Source: Rivularia sp. PCC 7116 (GTDB lineage Bacteria > Cyanobacteriota > Cyanobacteriia > Cyanobacteriales > Nostocaceae). From it: a stretch of 64,000 nt of DNA. The translations under genes and the position numbers were made by a program. Under the pieces are notes generated by a model. The model made no database searches, was not told the origin of the DNA, and worked only from the letters and a program-made list of their open reading frames with translations. The DNA is taken from the NCBI RefSeq assembly GCF_000316665.1, contig NC_019678.1, positions 496,001 through 560,000 of the forward strand, given 5' to 3'. Shown piece after piece: positions 54,624 through 62,781 of this stretch (its first letter is position 1; each line of letters starts with the position of its first letter).

Positions 54624-56330
54624 ATGCTTAACTCAATAGATAAAATTGGTGACTGGAATCCGCAACTTTTAAGGGAACTAAAAGGTCGTCTAAAACCGTT
54701 TCCCGTTATCATCGCTATAGTTACATCTCTTACCACTCAATTGATAATATTTCTCTATCAATTACGAGAACTTCCTAATTTAGATAGTAAAACAGATATT
54801 AATATTCTTGATAAATATTGCAAGTTAACTAATCTTAATAAAGAGCAGTATTCATCATGGGTATCGTGTCCTCCTAATCAAATTAATATGCAATTATGGT
54901 GGCAAGACCACTTTGGATATATGTTTCTATCACTGTGCATAATTTTGATTTTCACGCTATTAATAGGAGGAACTTATTTAATAATTAATGATTTATCCCA
55001 AGAAGAGCGTAAGGGTACGCTAAATTTTATTCGTTTGAGTCCACAATCGGAAACTAGTATATTTTCTGGAAAGATGTTAGGAGTTCCAGTTTTAATTTAT
55101 CTAGCAGTTTTAGTAGCGATTCCTGTTCATTTATTAACGGGAATAAGCGGAAATTTTCCTTTTGGCAATATTTTATGCTTCTACCTAATACTTGCAGCTA
55201 GCTGTATTTTCTTTTATAGCTTTGCTTCGTTATTTGGTGTATTCGGTGGTTTCGTATTAAGTGGTTTTAAGCCTTGGTTAGGTAGTGGTGCCGTTTTACT
55301 GTTTTTGTGGGCATCAATGCAATTTACCAGTCATGAAACTTATCATAATTACCTTGCTTTTGGTAGATTATTCAGCCCTACAGATATAACCCATTATTTT
55401 TTCCCTGATTCATCTGGATATCATACTCCAGCATTACAAAAATTACAGTTTTTTAATTTTGCTGTAGGGAAAAGTTTTATTGGTGTAATTGCACTACATT
55501 TATTGAATTATGGATTATGGATATACTGGGCTTGGCAAGGATTAAAGCGTTGTTTTCGCAATCCTAATGCGACGATTTTTAGCAAACAAAAAAGTTACTT
55601 CATTTTCACCTGTTTTGAAGTATTGCTTATAGGATTTTATATTTCCGAACCTTACAAAAATTGGAATAGCTTCTATGAAGGTATAGGTAGTCTATATGTA
55701 TGGAATCTATTGCTAATTGTGCCTTTATTTGCTCTTTTATTACCACACCGTCAAGCGATACAAGACTGGGCAAGATTTCGATTTAATCAAAATGAAAATA
55801 GTCCAGATTTTGCAAATAAGTCCTTATCTTCAGAGCTAATTACTGGTGAAAAAAGTCCTGCTGTTTTAGCAATCACAATCAATTTGTTAATTGCTGCAAG
55901 TGCATTTATTTTACTATTTTTCAAAGCAAATATTGATAGCTCATATATTAGCATTCGATTTTCAGAATTTATGAGCATCTTGTTACTTTTTGTCAGTTTA
56001 ATCATGATTTACGCTACTATTGCTCAAATCATGCTGATGTTGAAAAATTCTAAACGTACTTTATGGGCTGCGGGAACAACAAGTGCATTAATCATTTTAC
56101 CAATCATGATTTTTGGAGTTTTGAAGATTCACATATCCAACTTTTTATGGCTATTCACAGTTGGTTTCTGGTTTGCTGCCGAAGTGTCTACATTTCCAGA
56201 AATTTTGACTGCTTTTGTTTGCCAATTATTTATTTTGGGTTTATTAAACCTTTATTTAATTAAGCAAATAAAATTTGCAGGAGAATCCGCAACTAAAGCA
56301 CTATTTTCTCAAGCCAAGTTTGAAAATTAA
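54624..56330 (+). CDS. ABC-2 type permease, cassette copy 1
   Basis: 568 residues, about ten to twelve hydrophobic segments. The N-terminus, MLNSIDKIGDWNPQLLRELK, is shared with the other two permeases of the cluster, and a loop reads EERKGTLNFIRLSPQSETS. The C-terminal part is LYLIKQIKFAGESATKALFS. It should pair with the ATPase 100 bases upstream as the membrane channel. It is most similar to the permease at 59369 and less to that at 56466. The start is preceded by CTAACAA repeats, not a Shine-Dalgarno sequence. A strong terminator follows. Confidence 0.88.
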   Translation: MLNSIDKIGDWNPQLLRELKGRLKPFPVIIAIVTSLTTQLIIFLYQLRELPNLDSKTDINILDKYCKLTNLNKEQYSSWVSCPPNQINMQLWWQDHFGYMFLSLCIILIFTLLIGGTYLIINDLSQEERKGTLNFIRLSPQSETSIFSGKMLGVPVLIYLAVLVAIPVHLLTGISGNFPFGNILCFYLILAASCIFFYSFASLFGVFGGFVLSGFKPWLGSGAVLLFLWASMQFTSHETYHNYLAFGRLFSPTDITHYFFPDSSGYHTPALQKLQFFNFAVGKSFIGVIALHLLNYGLWIYWAWQGLKRCFRNPNATIFSKQKSYFIFTCFEVLLIGFYISEPYKNWNSFYEGIGSLYVWNLLLIVPLFALLLPHRQAIQDWARFRFNQNENSPDFANKSLSSELITGEKSPAVLAITINLLIAASAFILLFFKANIDSSYISIRFSEFMSILLLFVSLIMIYATIAQIMLMLKNSKRTLWAAGTTSALIILPIMIFGVLKIHISNFLWLFTVGFWFAAEVSTFPEILTAFVCQLFILGLLNLYLIKQIKFAGESATKALFSQAKFEN

Positions 56331-56340
56331 ATATTGAAAT

Positions 56341-56378
56341 AACGGAGTTGATTATATAATATTTAATTCCGTTTTTTT
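56341..56378 (+). terminator. Rho-independent terminator after permease 1
   Basis: AACGGAGTT and AATTCCGTT form a 9-bp stem (one G-U) followed by seven T residues, 10 bases after the stop codon. It separates permease 1 from permease 2. Confidence 0.9.
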
Positions 56379-56465
56379 GTTTTAAAGCTCAATAATTTCC
56401 GCAAAATAAAATTTCGATAAATATCCGAATTCTTAATTGCTTACTGTTTATAAATAATTAATCAA

Positions 56466-58094
56466 ATGCTCAACTTAATTGATCGAATCGGCGACTGGAA
56501 CCCACAGCTTTTCAGAGAATTAAAAGGTCGTTTCAAGAAATCTTATGTTGTCACAGCTTTATTAATTTCTCTACTTCCTCAAGTCTTAATATTGCTACTA
56601 CAGTTCGAGACTAATCAAAACGATGAAATATATTTAAATTTCTGGCAACCAGAAGAATGGAGATTAGTATTCATATCATTCAATATGATTTTTATTTTTA
56701 CCTTGCTAGTTGGAGGAACTTATTTAATAGTCAATGATTTAGTTAAAGAAGAACGTGATGGTACGCTGAACTTTATTCGCCTCAGCCCGCAATCAGAACT
56801 TAGTATATTTGCTGGAAAGATGTTAGGAGTTCCAGCCATAATTCACTTGATGATAATTACAGCGATTCCTTTTCATATATTCGCTGGAATTAGTGGAAAT
56901 ATACCATTTGGCTATATTTTATGTTTCTACTTAACGGTTGTAGCTAGCTGTGCTTTCTTTTATAGTCTTGCTTCGCTATTTGCTATATTCGGAGGTGCTG
57001 ATTTTAAAGTTAGTAAAGCTTGGTTTGGTAGTGGTGTAATTGTATTCTTTTTAATGGTATCTTTGTCTTGGGTAAGTATTGACATTAATTTCTCCTATGC
57101 TTGGATAAGAATGTTTAGTCCTATTGAAATTAGTCATTATTTATTTTCTGATTTATCAAGCAATTCTAAGAATTCGGGTTTTTACAATTTAATTATATTT
57201 AATTTACCTTTAGGAAAAAATCCTGTTTCGCTTTTAGCTCTGTATTTAGTTAATTACGGATTTAGTACTTATTGGATTTGGCAAGGATTAATACGTTGTT
57301 TTCGCAACCCAAATGCTACGCTTCTTGGCAAACGACAAAGTTATTTATTCGTAGCAAATTATAACCTAATACACTTGGGTTTTGTAATGCATGAACAATT
57401 GAATCATGAGCAAGAATTTATCACTGGAATAGCGTATATATACATATGGAATCTATTACTATTTATGGTCTTGCTAGCTATGATTTTACCTCATCGTCAA
57501 GCCATACAAGATTGGGCAACCTTTAGGCTTCAAAAAACTCCTAACGAACAACCTTTACTGAAAAATTCTTTACTGTCAGAGTTAATATTAGATGAAAAAA
57601 GCCCTGGTTCTTTAGCAATCGCAATTAATTTTTTAATCGCTGCAAGCTTTGCTATTGTATTAACGCTAATTAAAGGAGCAGTCTTTTACGACTCTAAGGG
57701 TGTGATCTTAGGCATCTTAATTACTATATGTGTTGTATTTTTGATTAATTTAATGCTGATTTATACTAGCATTGCTCAAATTGTATTAATGCTAAAAAAC
57801 TCTAATCGTAATTCATTGGCAGCAGGAGCTGTAGGTGTAGTAATTACTTTACCAATACTAATTGGATCGATTTTAAGTTTTTCTGTATCCAGTACATATA
57901 ATACAGATACAACTCTGTGGCTATTTACAATCTTTTTACCTTTCGGTTTTACAAATACTACGGCTATTAAAGCTTTTAGTGTGTTTATTTGCCAACTAGC
58001 TATCCTAGGTTTACTCAACTGGCATTTAATCAAGCAAGTTAAGTTGTTAGGAGAATCCGCAACTAAAGCAATGTTTTCTCAATCAAGAGTTTAG
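56466..58094 (+). CDS. ABC-2 type permease, second divergent permease
   Basis: 542 residues with the same fold and N-terminus (MLNLIDRIGDWNPQLFRELK), the same loop (EERDGTLNFIRLSPQSELS) and the C-terminal motif (KQVKLLGESATKAMFSQ). It is clearly diverged from permeases 1 and 3, so it is an older duplicate. There is no ATPase directly in front of it; it could be served by either neighbouring ATPase or form a heterodimer with permease 1 or 3. It follows a terminator, so it needs its own promoter in the 86-base gap. Confidence 0.87.
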   Translation: MLNLIDRIGDWNPQLFRELKGRFKKSYVVTALLISLLPQVLILLLQFETNQNDEIYLNFWQPEEWRLVFISFNMIFIFTLLVGGTYLIVNDLVKEERDGTLNFIRLSPQSELSIFAGKMLGVPAIIHLMIITAIPFHIFAGISGNIPFGYILCFYLTVVASCAFFYSLASLFAIFGGADFKVSKAWFGSGVIVFFLMVSLSWVSIDINFSYAWIRMFSPIEISHYLFSDLSSNSKNSGFYNLIIFNLPLGKNPVSLLALYLVNYGFSTYWIWQGLIRCFRNPNATLLGKRQSYLFVANYNLIHLGFVMHEQLNHEQEFITGIAYIYIWNLLLFMVLLAMILPHRQAIQDWATFRLQKTPNEQPLLKNSLLSELILDEKSPGSLAIAINFLIAASFAIVLTLIKGAVFYDSKGVILGILITICVVFLINLMLIYTSIAQIVLMLKNSNRNSLAAGAVGVVITLPILIGSILSFSVSSTYNTDTTLWLFTIFLPFGFTNTTAIKAFSVFICQLAILGLLNWHLIKQVKLLGESATKAMFSQSRV

Positions 58095-58153
58095 GTTTTA
58101 ATTTATTTTTATGATTTCAAACAATTAATTTGAATAAGGGAATAGAGAAAAGT

Positions 58154-58194
58154 CTAACTACCCCTCTCCGAGATTTTGGAGAGGGTTAGTTTTA
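58154..58194 (+). terminator. Hairpin after permease 2
   Basis: CCCTCTCC and GGAGAGGG form the core stem, extended by CTAACTAC/GGTTAGTT with a bulge, followed by TTTTATG. It could be a terminator or a copy of a common cyanobacterial CCCCTCTCC-type repeat. Confidence 0.65.
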
Positions 58195-58325
58195 TGTAAA
58201 ATTAATCCCAAAATTGGTAAATATAAAGTTTTGTAAAAAATACCTATCAATATCCGAAAATATTTAGGTAAAAGCTGTATGGAAAAGCTAAGTCAGTCGA
58301 AAATACCAGTTTGACCTGAAAAATA

Positions 58326-59276
58326 ATGGTAAAAGAATTAGCCATTCGTACCAGTGGGTTATATAAACAGTTTGACAAACATATAGCTGTTAATAACCTT
58401 GAATTAGAAATCGGCGAAGGTGAGGTTTACGGACTTATAGGACCTAATGGTGCTGGTAAAACATCACTTATTCGCATGTTAGCAGCAGCAGAAGAACCCA
58501 CTGCCGGAGAAATCTATTTAAATGGCGATCGCCTGCGTCGGGATAAAACAAATCCGACTCTTAAACGTCGTTTGGGCTATTTACCCGATGATTATCCTTT
58601 ATATAAGGAATTAACTGTTTGGGATTACTTGGATTATTTTGCAAGGTTATATCTTCTCAAAGAACCTAAACGCACCAAAAGGTTACATGAGGTTTTACAG
58701 CTAATCCAACTAGAGAATAAGCGCAATAGTTTAATCTCAACTCTATCGAGGGGGATGAAACAGCGTTTGTGTTTGGCTAGAACTATTATCCACGAACCGA
58801 TAATACTGCTACTCGATGAACCAGTTTCGGGGTTAGATCCCATTGCCAGGATGCAGTTTCGGGAAATCATCAAGGTATTGCAAGAAGCAGGAATGACAAT
58901 CTTGATTTCTTCCCATGTTCTAAGCGATTTAGCCGAGTTATGTACCTCGGTGGGAATTATGGAACTTGGCTTTTTAGTCGAAAGTGCTTCCCTGCAAGAA
59001 CTTTATCAAAGATGTGCTACCCAACAGATAGTTATTTCCACTTTGGAAAAACTAGAGGTGCTATTAGGTGAGCTAAAAAATAATCCTCTGGTAGAAGATT
59101 GGGAAATTTCAGCAAATAAGGATAGCGTCAAGATAGAATTTTCAGGCACAGAAGAAGACTCTGCCGATTTATTACGTTCTCTGGTTACTGCTGGAATACC
59201 TTTGACTGAATTTCACTCTACCCAAGAAGATTTAGAAAGCATTTTCCTCAAGTTAGGTCATAAACAAGCCAGTTAA
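58326..59276 (+). CDS. ABC transporter ATP-binding protein, cassette copy 2
   Basis: 316 residues, the paralog of the gene at 53574, with the same motifs (GPNGAGKT, TLSRGMKQRLCLARTI, ILLLDEPVSGLDP). The two coding sequences align without gaps (offset 4752). In the first 140 bases a handful of silent changes is visible. 58467-58966 match exactly by eye, and the last 310 bases differ at many positions, including amino-acid changes (for example STLEKLEVLLGELK here versus STLGKHEALISELK). This pattern suggests gene conversion of the core. It pairs with permease 3 downstream. Confidence 0.95.
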   Translation: MVKELAIRTSGLYKQFDKHIAVNNLELEIGEGEVYGLIGPNGAGKTSLIRMLAAAEEPTAGEIYLNGDRLRRDKTNPTLKRRLGYLPDDYPLYKELTVWDYLDYFARLYLLKEPKRTKRLHEVLQLIQLENKRNSLISTLSRGMKQRLCLARTIIHEPIILLLDEPVSGLDPIARMQFREIIKVLQEAGMTILISSHVLSDLAELCTSVGIMELGFLVESASLQELYQRCATQQIVISTLEKLEVLLGELKNNPLVEDWEISANKDSVKIEFSGTEEDSADLLRSLVTAGIPLTEFHSTQEDLESIFLKLGHKQAS

Positions 59277-59335
59277 CAGTAAAGAAGGAATAAGACAACT
59301 TAAATTATTAACTTCAAACTTTTAACTTGTGACTC

Positions 59336-59356
59336 CTAACAACTAACAACTAACAA
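59336..59356 (+). repeat. Heptameric tandem repeat CTAACAA before permease 3
   Basis: Three copies of CTAACAA lie 12 bases before the ATG at 59369, matching the leader of permease 1. The whole intergenic block (AAAGAAGGAATAAGACAAC...) is duplicated. Confidence 0.85.
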
Positions 59357-59368
59357 TTAATAACTATA

Positions 59369-61069
59369 ATGCTTAATTCAATTGATAAAATTGGCGATTG
59401 GAATCCACAGCTTTTAAGAGAATTAAAAGGTCGTTTGAAACCGTTTCCGGTAATTATCGCTATAGTTACATCTCTTGCTACTCAATTGATAATATTTCTT
59501 TATCAATTACGAGATTTTCCCGGTGAGAATTACAGAACTTATAGTAAATATTGCAAGGCAAGAGATTTAGGAAAACTAAATCCAGAATTAAGATATTGTC
59601 CTACGAATCAAATTGATATGCAATTATGGTGGCGAGACCACTGGGAATATATATTTTTAGCACTCAGTGTAATTTTGATTTTTACGCTGTTAGTAGCAGG
59701 GACTTATTTAATAGTTAATGATTTATCTCAAGAAGAACGTCGAGGTACGTTGAATTTTATTCGTCTTAGCCCGCAGTCGGAAACAAGCATTTTTACCGGA
59801 AAATTAATTGGAGTTCCAGTTTTAATTTATCTTGTAAGCCTAGCTGCAATTCCTTTTCATATTTTTAGTGGAAAACTTGCAAATATTTCTTTTAGTCACA
59901 TCTTATGTTTCTATTTAATCCTTATAGCTAGCTGTATTTGCTTTTATAGTGTTGCTTTGCTAATCGGTATATTTGGTGGCTCTGTACTTAGTGGCTTTAA
60001 ACCTTGGCTGGCTAGCGGTTTGCTTATGCTGTTCTTAATGATTACGGTAGGAATGAATCAAAGCAGTTATTATGAAGCTAATATTGCCTTTTTCAGGTTA
60101 TTTAGCCCGTTAGATATGACGAATTTTTTATTTCCTAATTTATTTTATAAAAAGTCTGTAGCACTCGAAGAGTTGAGATTTTTTAGTTTACCTTTAGGAA
60201 GAAGTATTGTGACTTTGGTTGCAATACACTTACTCAATTATGCTGTTTGGACTTACTGGGCTTGGCAAGGGTTAAAACGGTGTTTTCGGAATCCTAATGC
60301 TACTATCTTCAGCAAACAACAAAGTTACTTGATTGTCACAAATTTTGAAATCATAATCTTAGGATTTTTGCTTTCAGAGAATTTTAGTAGTAAGCACAAT
60401 TTCTTTAACAGCTTAGAAAGTTTATACATCTGGAATTTATTCCTGTTTATAGGATTATTCGCAATTATTTTACCACCAAGACAAGCCGTACAAGATTGGG
60501 CAAGATTTAGATATCACAGAGTTAGCGTAAACAGTAATTCTTCCAAAAATTCATTAGTCTCAGATTTACTTGTAAGCGAAAAAAGTCCGGCTATTTTAGC
60601 AATTGGAATTACTTTATTAATTGCTGCAAGTGCTTTTATGGTGATGATTCTGAATCTAGAAACGCATTTTTATGGAATTAACTACCAAGTTTTAGGATGC
60701 TTGGGCGTATTGTTATTTATCAGTTCGACAATAATATACGCTACTATTGCTCAAATTATGTTGATGCTAAAAAATTCCAAACGGCATTTATGGGCATTGG
60801 GAGCAACAGGTGCCTCAATCATTCTCCCAGCTTTTATTTTATTAATTTTGAGCGTTCCGGCATCAAGCACAGATAATATCGGCAGCCTTTTATGGTTGTT
60901 TACAACTGGTTTTTGGTACGGTGTCGAAAATTCTCGAATTAGCTCAGTTTTTACCGTTTTTGTTTGCCAGTCAACCATCGCAGCATTATTAAATTGGTAT
61001 TTAATTAAGCAAGTTAAATCCGCCGGTGAGTCAGCCACTAAAGCACTATTTGCCAACAGTGAACAGTGA
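59369..61069 (+). CDS. ABC-2 type permease, cassette copy 3
   Basis: 566 residues, similar to permease 1 (MLNSIDKIGDWNPQLLRELK, EERRGTLNFIRLSPQSETS, KQVKSAGESATKALF). The external loop (~50-85) differs from permease 1 (RDFPGENYRTYSKYCK versus RELPNLDSKTDINILD), so substrate or partner contacts may differ. The last four residues, NSEQ, are encoded by a tandem repeat (AACAGTGAACAGTGA) that continues downstream, so the original C-terminus has probably been replaced or trimmed. There is no clear terminator; repeats and the end of the convergent SucD-like gene follow. Confidence 0.88.
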   Translation: MLNSIDKIGDWNPQLLRELKGRLKPFPVIIAIVTSLATQLIIFLYQLRDFPGENYRTYSKYCKARDLGKLNPELRYCPTNQIDMQLWWRDHWEYIFLALSVILIFTLLVAGTYLIVNDLSQEERRGTLNFIRLSPQSETSIFTGKLIGVPVLIYLVSLAAIPFHIFSGKLANISFSHILCFYLILIASCICFYSVALLIGIFGGSVLSGFKPWLASGLLMLFLMITVGMNQSSYYEANIAFFRLFSPLDMTNFLFPNLFYKKSVALEELRFFSLPLGRSIVTLVAIHLLNYAVWTYWAWQGLKRCFRNPNATIFSKQQSYLIVTNFEIIILGFLLSENFSSKHNFFNSLESLYIWNLFLFIGLFAIILPPRQAVQDWARFRYHRVSVNSNSSKNSLVSDLLVSEKSPAILAIGITLLIAASAFMVMILNLETHFYGINYQVLGCLGVLLFISSTIIYATIAQIMLMLKNSKRHLWALGATGASIILPAFILLILSVPASSTDNIGSLLWLFTTGFWYGVENSRISSVFTVFVCQSTIAALLNWYLIKQVKSAGESATKALFANSEQ

Positions 61070-61157
61070 GCAGTTAGCAGTTAGCAGTTAGCAGTTAACA
61101 GCGAGGAGTGAACAGTGAGGAGTGAACAGTGAGGAGTGAACAGTGAGGAGTGAACAG
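61057..61157 (+). repeat. Compound tandem repeat at the 3' end of permease 3
   Basis: GAACAGTGA-type units at the stop codon are followed by four CAGTTAG heptamers (61071-61098) and four copies of the 14-mer GAGGAGTGAACAGT (61103-61157). The 14-mer is a doubled heptamer. Confidence 0.9.
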
Positions 61158-61197
61158 CGATCAATATTTAGTTCTAACTCCTGCTCACTTCTCACTC

Positions 61198-62079
61198 TTA
61201 TTTGAGCGCTTTCTTAACTAATTCCGCTACTTGAGAAGGACGTTGAGCTACCGGTATTTTCCCATCTTTAAAGGCTTGGAGTTTACTTTTTGCCGTACCG
61301 AATTCTGGATCGCGTCCGATAACTGCCGCTAGAGTGCCTGTTTGTCGCCAATGTTTCGCTGGTGGAGCATGTACTCCGGCAATGTAAGCAATCACCGGTT
61401 TATCAATCATTTCGGATATATAACTTGCTGCGGCTTCTTCACGCCCCCCACCAGGTTGCCCTACTAAAACTATCGCTTGAGTATTTTCGTCTTCGTCTAA
61501 AATTTGCAGCCACTGGATAAAAGAAGAACCTACAACTCCATCACTACCTATACTTACACTAATTGACTGCCCTAGCCCCACTTGGGTTAATTCCCAAGCA
61601 ATTTCGTAGGTTAAAGTAGTGCTGCGACTGACTATTCCGACTTGTCCAGGTATGTAAAATTCGCTGGGATGGGTACCTAATAAAATTTTCCCCGGCACAA
61701 TTATACCTGGGCTATTAGGACCTACAATTATGGTTTCTTGAGCTTCCGCACGGCGAAATAAATTTACCATGTCTAAGGGAGGTACTCCAGGAGAAATGAT
61801 AATAATTTGACTGATACCAGAACCCATTGCTTCTAATGCTGCGTCTAAAACCTGAAAGGGATGTACGCAGATGATTGTGGTATGAATCGCCCCATATTTC
61901 TTTACCACTTCCTCAACTAAATCAAATACTGGCAAACCATACTGCTTACTGCCACCGCATCCAGGATTTACCCCAGCGACCAAATTTGTACCATATGCTT
62001 TCATTTGAGAAATATGAGTTTCTGAAATAAACTCGCTGAAGCCTTGGATGATTACTTTACTGTCTGGCGTTAAATTCAT
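61198..62079 (-). CDS. SucD-like CoA-binding protein with altered catalytic motifs
   Basis: 293 residues, clearly homologous to succinyl-CoA synthetase alpha. GVNPGCGGSKQYGLPVFD, the GPNSPGIIVPG block, VGIVSRSTTLTYEI and YIAGVHAPPAKH all align. Yet the phosphorylated His of the GHAGA motif (His246 in E. coli) is Gln246 here (WRQTGTLAA). The assisting Glu of GEIGG (Glu208) is Gln208 (GQPGG). The CoA/nucleotide loop GFTGSQG reads GFSEFIS. Normal phosphohistidine catalysis is therefore not expected. It may be a regulatory CoA-binding protein or an acyl-CoA enzyme with another chemistry. The SucC-like gene lies upstream on the same strand, 700 bases away. Family certain; activity unknown. Confidence 0.85.
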   Translation of the reverse strand: MNLTPDSKVIIQGFSEFISETHISQMKAYGTNLVAGVNPGCGGSKQYGLPVFDLVEEVVKKYGAIHTTIICVHPFQVLDAALEAMGSGISQIIIISPGVPPLDMVNLFRRAEAQETIIVGPNSPGIIVPGKILLGTHPSEFYIPGQVGIVSRSTTLTYEIAWELTQVGLGQSISVSIGSDGVVGSSFIQWLQILDEDENTQAIVLVGQPGGGREEAAASYISEMIDKPVIAYIAGVHAPPAKHWRQTGTLAAVIGRDPEFGTAKSKLQAFKDGKIPVAQRPSQVAELVKKALK

Positions 62080-62781
62080 AAAAAAGCATAAAATTTTAAG
62101 AAGAACTTAGCCTTTCAAGTAACGAAGAAACACGAAAACGCAGTTCTAAATTACGATATATGGCTTTGCTCGCGTATCGCGAATTAGATGAGAAGAAAGC
62201 CAACTTTAACCTTTCAAAAAATAATATTCTAGGTTAAAATGAGGTTATGAAAAAGTTAAATACTTTTGTTTGCCATTAGAAAATAAAAATTATACTGAAT
62301 TTGCATTTGAATGTTGAATTCAGTATGACTGACCTTAGAGGTAGCTATTTTAATGCTCAGTAAGCAGTGAAAACATATCTAATAAAGTAAAAGATTTATA
62401 AGTTATCGGTTCTAAGTGTGTTCCCAATTAAAATTGGTTATTTCGGATATAGCACTTAATTGATTTACTGTATTATTTTCTCAACAGACAATATACTTAG
62501 TACCTTGAGTAACTACCTCCACCGATAGGTAAATATATATTGATTTAAATCAATGATTAATAACTCAATTCAACCTCCTCAGCAATTGATCGACGATAAA
62601 AGATAAAGGGGATGGTGTTAATTATCTGCTCATATAGATAAGCAAATAATTATTTACGCTTACCAAGATCATACCTTGCTAAACGTACTTAAGTAACTAT
62701 CAATAACGGTAGATGGTATTACAAAAAATTAATTTTTATACCAGCCGTATTCACAATATTAAAAATTATTGTTTCCTGATT
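62080..62781. other. 700-base gap between the SucC-like and SucD-like genes
   Basis: A+T-rich, with no supported ORF. sucC and sucD normally sit next to each other or overlap, so this gap suggests separate transcription. No terminator or repeat stands out. Confidence 0.5.

Noticed and set aside
53574-59276. The two near-identical ATPase genes as an assembly artefact
   Set aside because: Flanking permeases and the C-terminal third of the ATPase differ, so both copies are real. Exact length of the identical tract still deserves long-read confirmation.
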